Of a DNA stretch of 40,048 bases, positions 25,813 to 33,693 are shown piece by piece. The position numbers and the translations under genes are program-made. The notes under the pieces are model-generated. The model was not told the DNA's origin and made no database searches. It worked only from the letters and a program-made list of their open reading frames with translations. Each line of letters opens with the position of its first letter. Positions within the stretch are counted from its first letter, which is position 1. Source of the DNA: JAGMES01 sp023128035 (GTDB lineage: Bacteria > Bacillota > Halanaerobiia > DY22613); assembly GCA_030627905.1 (NCBI GenBank), contig DAOVRZ010000046.1:1-40048 (forward strand), written 5' to 3'.

Positions 25813-26372
25813 GCTTCGTCCTCCCATTCAACTTCAATCCGCTTTACTTCTTCGCTCACTTCTTCAAAGCTATCATTTTTTAAAAAGAAAGATATCCATC
25901 TTTCTCCAAAATCTATCCATTTAATTAAATAATTTAGTTTTTCCTGATCGTTTTTTACCAATTCTTTTATCTCATCATTTTCATCACTTTCCAAGATTGC
26001 ATTATATCCTGCCAATGCCTGCGATATTGCTTGTTTAGATACCTCAACCTCAGCCATCCCATTAGTTCTCAATAATTCCTGCATTATTTTTTGAAAATCT
26101 CTTTCTACGACATAAAAATCTTTACGACTTCCTTTTTGCCAAATTTTTTTGACACACTTCAAACTTTCTAATGTCCGAATATTGATACTGATAGTCGCTT
26201 TGCTCACAAATAATTCTTTTGCCATCTGATCAAGACTTAAAGGTTCATCTGCCATATAAAGTAAGCCAAAAAGACGTCCCAGGGTCTCACTAACACCCCA
26301 TATTTTTAACGAACGTCCAAATGCTTGAATCAACAAATCATGAAGTTGTTGTATTCCGCTATGCTCAATCAA
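25809..26372 (-). CDS. GbsR/MarR-family transcriptional regulator
   Basis: 187 residues from TTG 26372 with GGGAGATCA just upstream. Winged helix at about residues 15-90: VSETLGRLFGLLYMADEPLS, LDQMAKELFVSKATISINIR and TLESLKCVKKIWQKGSRKDF, the GbsR-type arrangement. The C-terminal helices (about 95-185) are for dimerisation and perhaps effector sensing. First gene of the envelope operon, overlapping the ATPase gene by four bases. An inverted repeat downstream of its promoter is the likely operator, so autoregulation is expected. Confidence 0.87.
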   Translation of the reverse strand: MIEHSGIQQLHDLLIQAFGRSLKIWGVSETLGRLFGLLYMADEPLSLDQMAKELFVSKATISINIRTLESLKCVKKIWQKGSRKDFYVVERDFQKIMQELLRTNGMAEVEVSKQAISQALAGYNAILESDENDEIKELVKNDQEKLNYLIKWIDFGERWISFFLKNDSFEEVSEEVKRIEVEWEDEA

Positions 26373-26409
26373 TATGATCTCCCTTTCCTCAAATTCTTTT
26401 TATTTAGTT

Positions 26410-26475
26410 CGTTTAGTTTTTTCTAAACGTTTTAAACCTTACTTATATAATAAATCAAATATTACCTAGAGTCAA
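26410..26475 (-). promoter_or_regulatory. Promoter and probable operator of the envelope operon
   Basis: On the minus strand TTGACT (26470-26475) and TATTAT (26447-26452) are 17 bases apart. Just past the expected start, CGTTTAG and CTAAACG (26410-26416 and 26423-26429) make a 7-bp inverted repeat with a 6-base spacer. This is the right place for a GbsR-type repressor to act. Confidence 0.75.
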
Positions 26476-26585
26476 CCATTTTATTACAGACAAGAAATAA
26501 TTTCATTAATTAAAAAAGGATTTTTAAGGGTTTTTGTAGAAAGAGTTAATGTCTAACCGTAATTTTAAAAAAGGGGTTGATATTT

Positions 26586-27401
26586 TTGGATTCAGGAATG
26601 CTTAATTCAATAGTAAAAGTTACACCACTATTCTCTAAACTTTTTTCTAATAAAGTAAGTATTGGAGTTACAGATCTAGAAAAATTTATTGTTTACATCC
26701 CTGGCGAAACTCTTAACTTTAATATAAAACCAGGAGATCTAATTCAAGATCACACTATGAAAAAAGCGATTGAAACAGGTAAGGATTTTGTAGATTTAGT
26801 ACCAGCAGAAGTTTTTGGCATCCCTTTTCGTGGCTTTACATTTCCTCTCAAAGAAAATGGAGAAATTGTAGGATGCATAGGGATTGCAAAAAACCTTGAA
26901 TTAGAAGAGAAACTTAAAACTATAACTAACCAATTATCAGAAAGCATGAATCAGATTGTTGCAAGTACAGAAGAAATTTCTGCCACCGCTGAAAACACAG
27001 TAGACCGAACTGGACAGATTACTGATGAAGCTAAAAAAGTAAACGAATATATCTCAAATACCAATGAAATTTTAAAAATTGTTAAATATGTTGCAGACCG
27101 TTCTCGGCTCCTTGGCCTTAATGCAGCAATAGAAGCATCCCGAGCAGGGGAAGTAGGACTTGGTTTTACGGTTGTAGCAGAAGAAATACGGAAACTCGCC
27201 GACAAAAGTCAGGAATCTGTTCAGGAAGTTTATCAAATAATTAATCAATTAGAATCTTCTGTCAAACTACTCGTAAATTTTATCACTGAAATTAACTCAG
27301 TAACCGAAAATCAAGCTGCCGCTATTGAAGAAGTCTCCGCATCAACAGAAGAAATTAACGCAGTTGTTGAAGAGTTAAACCATTTGACTAATAAGTTATA
27401 G
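26586..27401 (+). CDS. Soluble methyl-accepting chemotaxis protein (YfmS-like)
   Basis: 271 residues from TTG 26586, chosen because AAGGGG lies 9 bases upstream; a TTG at 26577 touches that site and cannot be used well. There is no membrane segment. The N-terminal about 110 residues form a small sensor domain (PGETLNFNIKPGDLIQ, IPFRGFTFPLKENGEIVGCI). The C-terminal half is the receptor coiled coil, with the hairpin tip region RSRLLGLNAAIEASRAGE and VVAEEIRKLADKSQESV. It is a short-signalling-domain cytoplasmic receptor that should feed CheA/CheW. It is divergent from the envelope operon and shares its upstream region. Confidence 0.9.
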   Translation: MDSGMLNSIVKVTPLFSKLFSNKVSIGVTDLEKFIVYIPGETLNFNIKPGDLIQDHTMKKAIETGKDFVDLVPAEVFGIPFRGFTFPLKENGEIVGCIGIAKNLELEEKLKTITNQLSESMNQIVASTEEISATAENTVDRTGQITDEAKKVNEYISNTNEILKIVKYVADRSRLLGLNAAIEASRAGEVGLGFTVVAEEIRKLADKSQESVQEVYQIINQLESSVKLLVNFITEINSVTENQAAAIEEVSASTEEINAVVEELNHLTNKL

Positions 27402-27402
27402 G

Positions 27403-27436
27403 AAAAAACCAGCGCATTTAAAGAGCGCTGGTTTTA
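27403..27436 (+). terminator. Terminator of the chemoreceptor gene
   Basis: ACCAGCGC (27408-27415) and GCGCTGGT (27425-27432) form a perfect 8-bp GC-rich stem with a 9-base loop and a TTTATT tail. It starts right after the stop codon. Confidence 0.9.
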
Positions 27437-27545
27437 TTGAAATTCCCTTCTTTATATTCCTTTAAAAAAGGAATCCTTCAAAATATAACGAAATATAATG
27501 ACATACATACCTAAACAGGTAAAACAATTTAAAGGAGCGAATTTC

Positions 27546-29216
27546 ATGCGATTCAAATTTTCTTATTCTCTATTAATCTTTACTTTTATCCTCTTCTTAA
27601 GTTTCCAGGCACACGCAGTGCCAGAAGGTTGGGGTGAAGGCTGGTCTGACTATAAAACCCTATCTACCGCTTCTCAGCTTTCAGAAGCCCCGAAAGTTTT
27701 AACAGACTCCATGGGAAATTACCTAATCTTCTGGACAACCAAAAAAGATCAAAATCTACAAATAATGTATATGAAAGTAGACTCTAATGGAAAAATTTTG
27801 AAGAAAGCAGTCTCTCTTACTCAAGATACAGAATGGTCTGTCCATGATTTTGTACCTTTTATGATAAACGACCAGCAAATTGATCTCTTTTCCCTCGTAA
27901 TCAGAAATGGAACTTATGAATTACGCTATAATCAGCATATCGACAATAATTCATCTGATAGCAACGAGAAATCAGCAATTACGCTCAAAAAATTCAAAAG
28001 ACCAGCCCATGGTTTAAATGGAGTAAAAGATTCAAATGGTAACTATCATTTATTTTGGTCTAACTCTGATACAGGAAATCATGCTCTTTACTATACTAGA
28101 ATAACTTCTGCTTTAGAAATAGAAATTGATTCTAAATTACTTACAAACAACCCTAGAATGACTACTTCTTCAGATAGTGCAATTGATTCTCAGAATAGAA
28201 TTCATGTCATCTATAATGATCAGCAACCTGATACTAACTGGAAATTGTCCTATATTGTTCTTGATGATTCTGGTGAAATATTAAAAGAACCAGTTAATCT
28301 AGGAAAATCTATGAAATATAAGAATAATATTGTTCCGAATATCATCATCAATAGTGAAGATCAAGCTTATATCTTTTGGTGTCACAGCACCCATGGTGGA
28401 TTTGGTATGATCAATTATGAAGTATTCGTAAACATGGTCGATTCAGATTTAAATATCCTTTATGATGAACCAATTCAAATATCTAACCATGGATATCAAA
28501 CAGTTATGGCATTTCCACCTTCAGCTTTTGTAGATGATGAAGATCAAGTTCATGTAGTTTGGGCAGATTCATTAACACTACCTATGACTGTTTATTACAA
28601 GATCATTAAAAACTATCAGATAATAAAACCAACAGAACGATTGGTTATCCATCATACAACATTTTGGTTACCAAACTTACAGATTGATCGTGATAATAAT
28701 AAACACCTCTTTCTAATGCAGTTTATCGGCAATGGAAACACTAATCTAGCATATATGAATACAGTTAATCCAGCAAGAGTAACATACTGGAACCGTATTG
28801 GCTTAAACGAAGATTATCTTTTCATCAGTGCAGTCTTTCAATTTGGTAGAAATATAATATTTAGTATAGTAGCAATTGTTTTAAATTTCTTACCGATTTT
28901 AGTCTCTGGTATTGCTATGATCTTTATAAATAAATATTTAGATAAAAAACATATTTTACTGAAAATATTAATTATAATTGGCATACTACTTATCTTCCAA
29001 ATGACCCCAATATTTCTCAGCGTAACCGGAAGTACTATGACATATAGGCTAATTATGATTGGCCTAGCTTCTTTACTCACGATTGGATGGGGTTATCTAA
29101 CCAAAAAGAAAATGAAGCTTACTGATTTTGCTGTTTGCTTGCTGATTGCTGCTGTATGGATATTCTGTTATACTATCTTAATGCTGATGCCTGTAGGGAC
29201 TCAGTTAATACACTAA
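27546..29216 (+). CDS. Secreted beta-propeller protein with C-terminal membrane domain
   Basis: 556 residues from ATG 27546; AAAGGAG lies 9 bases upstream and the start gives a signal peptide (MRFKFSYSLLIFTFILFLSF...AHA). The open frame begins 48 bases earlier without a ribosome site. Residues about 40-390 carry repeated blades of the form 'D..GN.HLFW....G...LYY.RI', for example DSNGNYHLFWSNSDTGNHAL, SQNRIHVIYNDQQPDTNWKL and EDQVHVVWADSLTLPMTVYY, like BNR or sialidase-type propellers without a catalytic signature I can name. Residues about 430-556 hold four membrane helices. Likely a surface sensor or binding protein. Two decayed relatives lie at 17489-19206. Confidence 0.82.
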   Translation: MRFKFSYSLLIFTFILFLSFQAHAVPEGWGEGWSDYKTLSTASQLSEAPKVLTDSMGNYLIFWTTKKDQNLQIMYMKVDSNGKILKKAVSLTQDTEWSVHDFVPFMINDQQIDLFSLVIRNGTYELRYNQHIDNNSSDSNEKSAITLKKFKRPAHGLNGVKDSNGNYHLFWSNSDTGNHALYYTRITSALEIEIDSKLLTNNPRMTTSSDSAIDSQNRIHVIYNDQQPDTNWKLSYIVLDDSGEILKEPVNLGKSMKYKNNIVPNIIINSEDQAYIFWCHSTHGGFGMINYEVFVNMVDSDLNILYDEPIQISNHGYQTVMAFPPSAFVDDEDQVHVVWADSLTLPMTVYYKIIKNYQIIKPTERLVIHHTTFWLPNLQIDRDNNKHLFLMQFIGNGNTNLAYMNTVNPARVTYWNRIGLNEDYLFISAVFQFGRNIIFSIVAIVLNFLPILVSGIAMIFINKYLDKKHILLKILIIIGILLIFQMTPIFLSVTGSTMTYRLIMIGLASLLTIGWGYLTKKKMKLTDFAVCLLIAAVWIFCYTILMLMPVGTQLIH

Positions 29217-29225
29217 GTAATAATA

Positions 29226-29258
29226 AAAACCGCAATGGAGAATTCTCCCTGCGGCTTT
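29226..29258. terminator. Bidirectional terminator between convergent genes
   Basis: CCGCA (29230-29234) and TGCGG (29250-29254) with an inner GGAGAATTCTCC palindrome (29237-29248). A runs and T runs flank the stem, so it ends both the propeller gene and the SPFH gene. Confidence 0.85.
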
Positions 29259-29263
29259 TACTT

Positions 29264-30538
29264 TTATTTATTAATATCTAAATTCAAATTCAAATCTTGA
29301 GCAGTCTTAACCATTAGCATCTGCATAAAAGCATTTGCATCCATACCAGTATTTTCTCCACCACCAGCACCGAAAATGATATCAGGAGTTGGACGCTGTT
29401 GAGTATATGCTTCAGACCAAACTCTATTAACCTCGATAAGAGCATCTAATTTCTGTTGGAGCGCTCCATCCGCTTCAATCAGCTTTTTCTTAGCTTCAGC
29501 TTCTGCTGATGCCTTAACCCGAACCGCTTCAGAATTTAATTTTTCAGTTTCTAACTCAACCAGAGCTTTCTGCTTATCTAATTCTGCTACAGAAAGATTC
29601 TTTTCAGCTTCAATCTCAGCAACTTGTTTCTCTTGCTCTGCTTGAATCTCCGCCCGAATCTTCTTTTGTTCTTCTTCATATTTTGCAACCATTACCTGTT
29701 TTCTACCCATCTCTTCAGCAGCAATGGTATCTTGACGTGATTTTTCAGCTTCATATTTAGCTAACTCAGCCTCTTGAGCCTTTTCACGCTTTTGATTGAT
29801 CTTTTCTTGAACATCTTTTTCATAATCGATATCAGTTACGTTTACGTTAACAATTTTAACATTATAAGTTTCAAGATCTCTAGGCTTACGGACTGCCAAA
29901 CCATTCTCATCTTTGACAATCTCTTGAAGAGTAACTGAATCATTCTCACCCTGATTAATTATAATAGAACGAGTTTCATAAAGACCATTGGTCACCTGAT
30001 CAATGATCGAAGACATAAATTGTGGCTTATTTCTGTAAGAGCCTTCTGCAGTCATCATACTAGCAGCAATTTGACTAGCTTGCATAGCCATCTGTTCAAT
30101 GGCTCCTAATTGGAAAGCATCATTGTTTTTGAAGACCTTCTGAATCAATAAACGTTTCTCTTCTTCAGCAGGCATCATATAACGTACGTTCATACTAACA
30201 TAACCTACACCACCATCAGCAAAACGAACATCAATGGATGTATCGTCTCTTTGACCTTCTCCAGGCCATTTTGACCAATACAAAGTATCGGCTTCCTTCC
30301 AAGTAGTGATAGTATTAATCCATTTTACATAATAACCAGGTGTTGAGCGAACAATCATATTACCTGTAACTGTCTGAACTACTTTGTAATAACCAATATC
30401 ATTTCGATCTAAAGTTGTAACTCCAAAACCAATTACTACAACTACTAAGATAACAACTAGGAGCATTGAACCTCCTAATTTGAAACCCACTTTCTTCTTT
30501 GGAGCTTTTGGCTCCTGTGGCAAATTCATATTGTCCAT
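29264..30538 (-). CDS. SPFH/Band 7 (prohibitin-like) membrane protein
   Basis: 424 residues. One N-terminal membrane segment (MLLVVILVVVVIGFGVTTLD) is followed by the SPFH domain (about residues 50-230: VQTVTGNMIVRSTPGYYVKW, VGYVSMNVRYMMPAEE). A long charged coiled coil rich in Ala, Glu and Lys covers about 240-370 and ends in a Gly-rich tail. Such proteins form oligomeric membrane scaffolds and modulate proteases or lipid domains. It follows the antiporter gene by 105 bases with no terminator between, so it is probably also under the fluoride riboswitch. A ribosome site GGGAGG precedes the ATG. Confidence 0.88.
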   Translation of the reverse strand: MDNMNLPQEPKAPKKKVGFKLGGSMLLVVILVVVVIGFGVTTLDRNDIGYYKVVQTVTGNMIVRSTPGYYVKWINTITTWKEADTLYWSKWPGEGQRDDTSIDVRFADGGVGYVSMNVRYMMPAEEEKRLLIQKVFKNNDAFQLGAIEQMAMQASQIAASMMTAEGSYRNKPQFMSSIIDQVTNGLYETRSIIINQGENDSVTLQEIVKDENGLAVRKPRDLETYNVKIVNVNVTDIDYEKDVQEKINQKREKAQEAELAKYEAEKSRQDTIAAEEMGRKQVMVAKYEEEQKKIRAEIQAEQEKQVAEIEAEKNLSVAELDKQKALVELETEKLNSEAVRVKASAEAEAKKKLIEADGALQQKLDALIEVNRVWSEAYTQQRPTPDIIFGAGGGENTGMDANAFMQMLMVKTAQDLNLNLDINK

Positions 30539-30643
30539 TCGTATTCCTCCCTTTAAGTACTTACATACTTACTTACTATGTATTTCACCACTAATTTAGA
30601 AATACCTTTTTTAAAATAAATTATTTCGACACTTTTTCTATGT

Positions 30644-31831
30644 TTATTCTTCAACTTCTACTTTTTCTAGACAACGTGGTGCTAAAAACGAAATACCAAT
30701 TGCACCCAAAGGTGCGGTAAATAGAATGGACATAACGGCAATTGCTAGAATAATTTCTCCATTTTCAACTCCCATCGTTAACGGAACCGCTCCAATAGCA
30801 GCTTGAACTGTTGCTTTAGGGATATATGCAACCACCGAAAAGATTCTTTCGCGAATATTTAATCCTGAGTTACAAGTTGAAATCAGAACTCCAAGACTTC
30901 TAGCGATTAAACCTATTACAATAATTAGAAGTCCAACCTTTCCAGCTTGAAAAGCAACCTTAATATTAACCGTTGAACCAATTAATACAAATAGAAGAAT
31001 CTCAGCAAAAACCCAGATTTTATTTAGCTTAGATGAAAGACGAGAAGCAATCTCCTCATTCTCTTCCAAAATTATAAACCCAGTCATCATCACACCAAGA
31101 AGGCTGGCAATCGGCAAAAACTCTTCCATATAATTAATCGAGATGGCAACTCCTAATAAAAGCAAAACTTTTTTTGTATCCCGAATCCTGTATTTTGATC
31201 CTGCAATAAATTTGATATAAACATATCCAACAACCCCACCTAACAATAAGCCTGCCAAAATCCGTAAAGGCACTCCTGCAATCATTAATGGAATAGATGT
31301 AGTTTTACCAATACCAATATTTAAGAAAATCGTAAATAGGGTTATTGCGATTACATCATCCACTGAAGCACTAGCAAGAATCATAGTCGGAATCTCTTTA
31401 TTCTTACCATACCCCTTCTCCTTTAAAACAATCATCGAAGGAACTATAACCGCTGGCGAAACTGCGGCAATGATAAAACCCAACATCCCAGCTTCAGCCC
31501 ATGAAATTCCTAATAAATACCGAGAAGCAAATAGAATCGTAAAGCCCTCAACTAAACCAGGAATAAAACTCATTTTGACTGCTGTACTTCCCATCTTCTT
31601 AAGTGCTGATTTATTAATCCCTAAACCTGCACGTAAGAGAATAATAATCAAAGCAAGAGTTCTGAGTTCACCAGAGATCAATAAAATTTTCTCATCAATA
31701 ATCCCAAATACATATGGGCCAATCAGAACACCAACAATAATCATACCTAAAAGACCTGGTAACTTAATTTTTTTGAAGACAGTACTAAATAAAATACCAA
31801 GAAAGATAATAACAGCTAAACTAAAATTCAT
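30644..31831 (-). CDS. Cation:proton antiporter (Na+/H+ exchanger family), fluoride-riboswitch controlled
   Basis: 395 residues with about 11-13 hydrophobic segments across the whole chain, the size of the membrane part of CPA-family antiporters with no C-terminal regulatory domain. Motifs: LLRAGLGINKSALKK early, SPAVIVPSM followed by ASASVDDVIAITLF, whose paired acidic residues (VDD) sit at the ion-binding place of the family, and SLLGVMMTGFIILEE later. Start ATG after AGGAGG. Its leader is a fluoride aptamer with a terminator, so the protein may help the cell under fluoride, for example by pH or ion balance, or may move fluoride-related ions. Direct fluoride transport is not claimed. Confidence 0.9.
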   Translation of the reverse strand: MNFSLAVIIFLGILFSTVFKKIKLPGLLGMIIVGVLIGPYVFGIIDEKILLISGELRTLALIIILLRAGLGINKSALKKMGSTAVKMSFIPGLVEGFTILFASRYLLGISWAEAGMLGFIIAAVSPAVIVPSMIVLKEKGYGKNKEIPTMILASASVDDVIAITLFTIFLNIGIGKTTSIPLMIAGVPLRILAGLLLGGVVGYVYIKFIAGSKYRIRDTKKVLLLLGVAISINYMEEFLPIASLLGVMMTGFIILEENEEIASRLSSKLNKIWVFAEILLFVLIGSTVNIKVAFQAGKVGLLIIVIGLIARSLGVLISTCNSGLNIRERIFSVVAYIPKATVQAAIGAVPLTMGVENGEIILAIAVMSILFTAPLGAIGISFLAPRCLEKVEVEE

Positions 31832-31855
31832 CTAAATTTCCTCCTATTCATAAAT

Positions 31856-31895
31856 AAAAAAGCCCCTGCTTATACAATAAGTACAAACAGGAGCC
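31856..31895 (-). terminator. Expression-platform terminator of the fluoride riboswitch
   Basis: On the minus strand GGCTCCTGTTTGTAC pairs with GTATAAGCAGGGGC over a 5-base loop, with three G-U pairs, followed by TTTTTTATTTAT. Its 5' arm contains GCTCC, the same bases that close the aptamer pseudoknot. So ligand binding should block the terminator and turn the antiporter gene on. Confidence 0.92.
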
Positions 31896-31940
31896 ATTGT
31901 CCTTATTTAAAGGAATTTGTACGGTGAGCTCCACCACCAC
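31886..31940 (-). promoter_or_regulatory. Fluoride (crcB-type) riboswitch aptamer
   Basis: Read on the minus strand: GGUG...CACC form helix P1 around the loop GUGGAGCU (31923-31938). An AAA-containing joiner follows, then hairpin UCCUU-UAAAU-AAGGA, then CAAUGGCUCCUG (to 31888). Loop bases GGAGC pair with GCUCC to make the pseudoknot. Aligned by eye with the Thermotoga petrophila aptamer, every helix and pseudoknot pair is kept or compensated. A40, U41, G42 and U48 equivalents are present. Positions 6 and 38 are G and C in place of A and U. It lies between a consensus promoter and a terminator, in front of a cation:proton antiporter, a known partner class for this riboswitch. Confidence 0.88.
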
Positions 31941-31964
31941 TATTAAGTTTCTGTTGACATTTTT

Positions 31965-31993
31965 ATTGTATACAATACTCTTATTGATGTCAA
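31965..31993 (-). promoter_or_regulatory. Sigma-A promoter of the fluoride-regulated antiporter operon
   Basis: On the minus strand TTGACA (31988-31993) and TACAAT (31965-31970), 17 bases apart. Transcription should start near 31958, about 18 bases before the aptamer. The -10 region lies within the palindrome ATTGTATACAAT. The region 31832-32160 between the antiporter and the next plus-strand gene holds only this promoter, the riboswitch, and an AT-rich stretch that must contain the plus-strand promoter. Confidence 0.9.
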
Positions 31994-32160
31994 GTCTTTC
32001 CTTATATATTTATTATCTAGTTGTAAATCAATTTAATATTTATCATGAAAAATACTTATGTTTTGAAGGATATTGGGAATATTTATCGAAATTTATATAT
32101 ATGTTTTTTGAAGTATAAGTTTTATCAGTATAACATCTGCTAAAAAAGGAGATATTAGAT

Positions 32161-33693
32161 ATGAATAATCAAAAATTTTCTGGTTTGTGTTTTATATGTA
32201 AAAACTGCGAGGCTATTAATATATTCGAAGAAAATATAGAATGCACTAAATACCCGGATACCACAATCTGTGGTTTTGAAAATTTAGCTTTAGAACTGAC
32301 ATATGGACAACTATTTATTCATCTATATAAATATATTAGCTCAAATAATCAAATCATAAACTTTTTTAGTGATGAAAAAAAACGTAGTACCTATATGAAA
32401 TATCAACACACACTTATGGATTATTTTAAATCTAATCAAAGGGAAATTCGAACATTTTCCCTTCTAAGCTCATCCAAACTATTAGCGACTTTTTTAGAGA
32501 ACTACTTTAGAGAGAATCAGATAAAAATTATCGAAGCAGCACTTTTAGTTATAGCAGTCTTGAAAGCTTTAGACCGTTATAGTGATAAAATTCGTCAAAG
32601 ATATTGGGAAGGTAACAATATAGATTTACCAATCTATCATATTAATGGACAAGATGTTTTACACGTCAAAGCTGTAAACTTTATCAACGATCATTTACAA
32701 TATACAACTCAATATAAACCAGTAGAAAAAGTTCCTATGGACTCATTATATAATTTTTTTGATAATCTAATAGTTATAAATAACTTTTCGCGTTTATTCA
32801 AATGGAAAAAAATATCTGGAAGAGATTTTTTATTTTATCCCCAAATTGAAAACATCAAAATACAAACTGATACTCTAGGTGTTAATAAAGAAGTTCAAAT
32901 GGAATCTATGATAAAATCTGACTTTATCGCTGAAGAAAAAGGCTATAGATTTCGATTTGAAGATTATAAAAATCTAGATACGCTTAAAATAAACATTGAA
33001 AATGCTTTAAATATGACAGTAAAAAACAAAGCTAATATATTAATTTTTCCTGAACTTTCTGTTCCACCTGAATTAAAAAGTTGGATTAGTGAAAAAATAA
33101 AAAACATTTCTTGTGAACACGACCATGAAATTTTATTAACAATAGCAGGCTCTTATCATGAAGTTATTTCTCAAGATTCTGAAACATATAAATGTAATAG
33201 ATCATACATTTACAACCAATTCGGTAAAGAACTATTCTATCAGCCCAAAAAAAATAAATTTAAAAAATCTATTGAAGGTGAATTAAGAGATAATGAAGAA
33301 ATTTCTGATATAGAGGATCTATATGACCCATATTCTAAATATACCATTTTTGACTTTCCTTTAGGCAGGCTTATGGTTTTAATTTGTGCTGACTTTAGTG
33401 GAGGAGAACGTGATAAGGATTTAAGAGATATAGGTGTTAACTTAATTTTCTGTCCTGCAATGACCAATACGCTTAGTGGTAAATTTTCAAACATGACCAT
33501 ACATTACGGGAATCAACTATCAGCTACTACAGTTATCTCTAACCATCATTACTCAAATCATGCTGCATATAGCTATGTTCCTTTTAAAGAGATAAAACAT
33601 AAAATAAAACTAAATCAGCAATCTAATTTAGAGAAAAACACTGAATGGTTGGTTTTAAATTTTCACAATCTGGGAGGGCTAAATCATGAATGA
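32161..33693 (+). CDS. Cys-cluster protein with C-terminal nitrilase-fold (carbon-nitrogen hydrolase) domain
   Basis: 510 residues. The start follows AAAAAAGGAG. N-terminus: CFICKNC with further Cys (C10, C13, C16, C28, C37), a possible metal or Fe-S site. Residues about 45-250 are mostly helical and unrecognised. Residues about 270-495 look like a nitrilase domain: ANILIFPELS (Glu298), YQPKKNKFKK (Lys363-366), LMVLICADFSGG (Cys409). The spacings of 65 and 46 residues fit the Glu-Lys-Cys triad of the family. Nitrilase-fold domains cleave C-N bonds and also occur as effectors in bacterial defence proteins. The gene is visibly AT-richer than its neighbours and overlaps the next gene by eight bases. 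Substrate unknown. Confidence 0.75.
   Translation: MNNQKFSGLCFICKNCEAINIFEENIECTKYPDTTICGFENLALELTYGQLFIHLYKYISSNNQIINFFSDEKKRSTYMKYQHTLMDYFKSNQREIRTFSLLSSSKLLATFLENYFRENQIKIIEAALLVIAVLKALDRYSDKIRQRYWEGNNIDLPIYHINGQDVLHVKAVNFINDHLQYTTQYKPVEKVPMDSLYNFFDNLIVINNFSRLFKWKKISGRDFLFYPQIENIKIQTDTLGVNKEVQMESMIKSDFIAEEKGYRFRFEDYKNLDTLKINIENALNMTVKNKANILIFPELSVPPELKSWISEKIKNISCEHDHEILLTIAGSYHEVISQDSETYKCNRSYIYNQFGKELFYQPKKNKFKKSIEGELRDNEEISDIEDLYDPYSKYTIFDFPLGRLMVLICADFSGGERDKDLRDIGVNLIFCPAMTNTLSGKFSNMTIHYGNQLSATTVISNHHYSNHAAYSYVPFKEIKHKIKLNQQSNLEKNTEWLVLNFHNLGGLNHE

Noticed and set aside
31897..32118. Plus-strand frame of 73 residues with hydrophobic stretches
   Set aside because: It lies over the riboswitch and promoter on the other strand, has no ribosome site, and the hydrophobicity follows from T-rich DNA.
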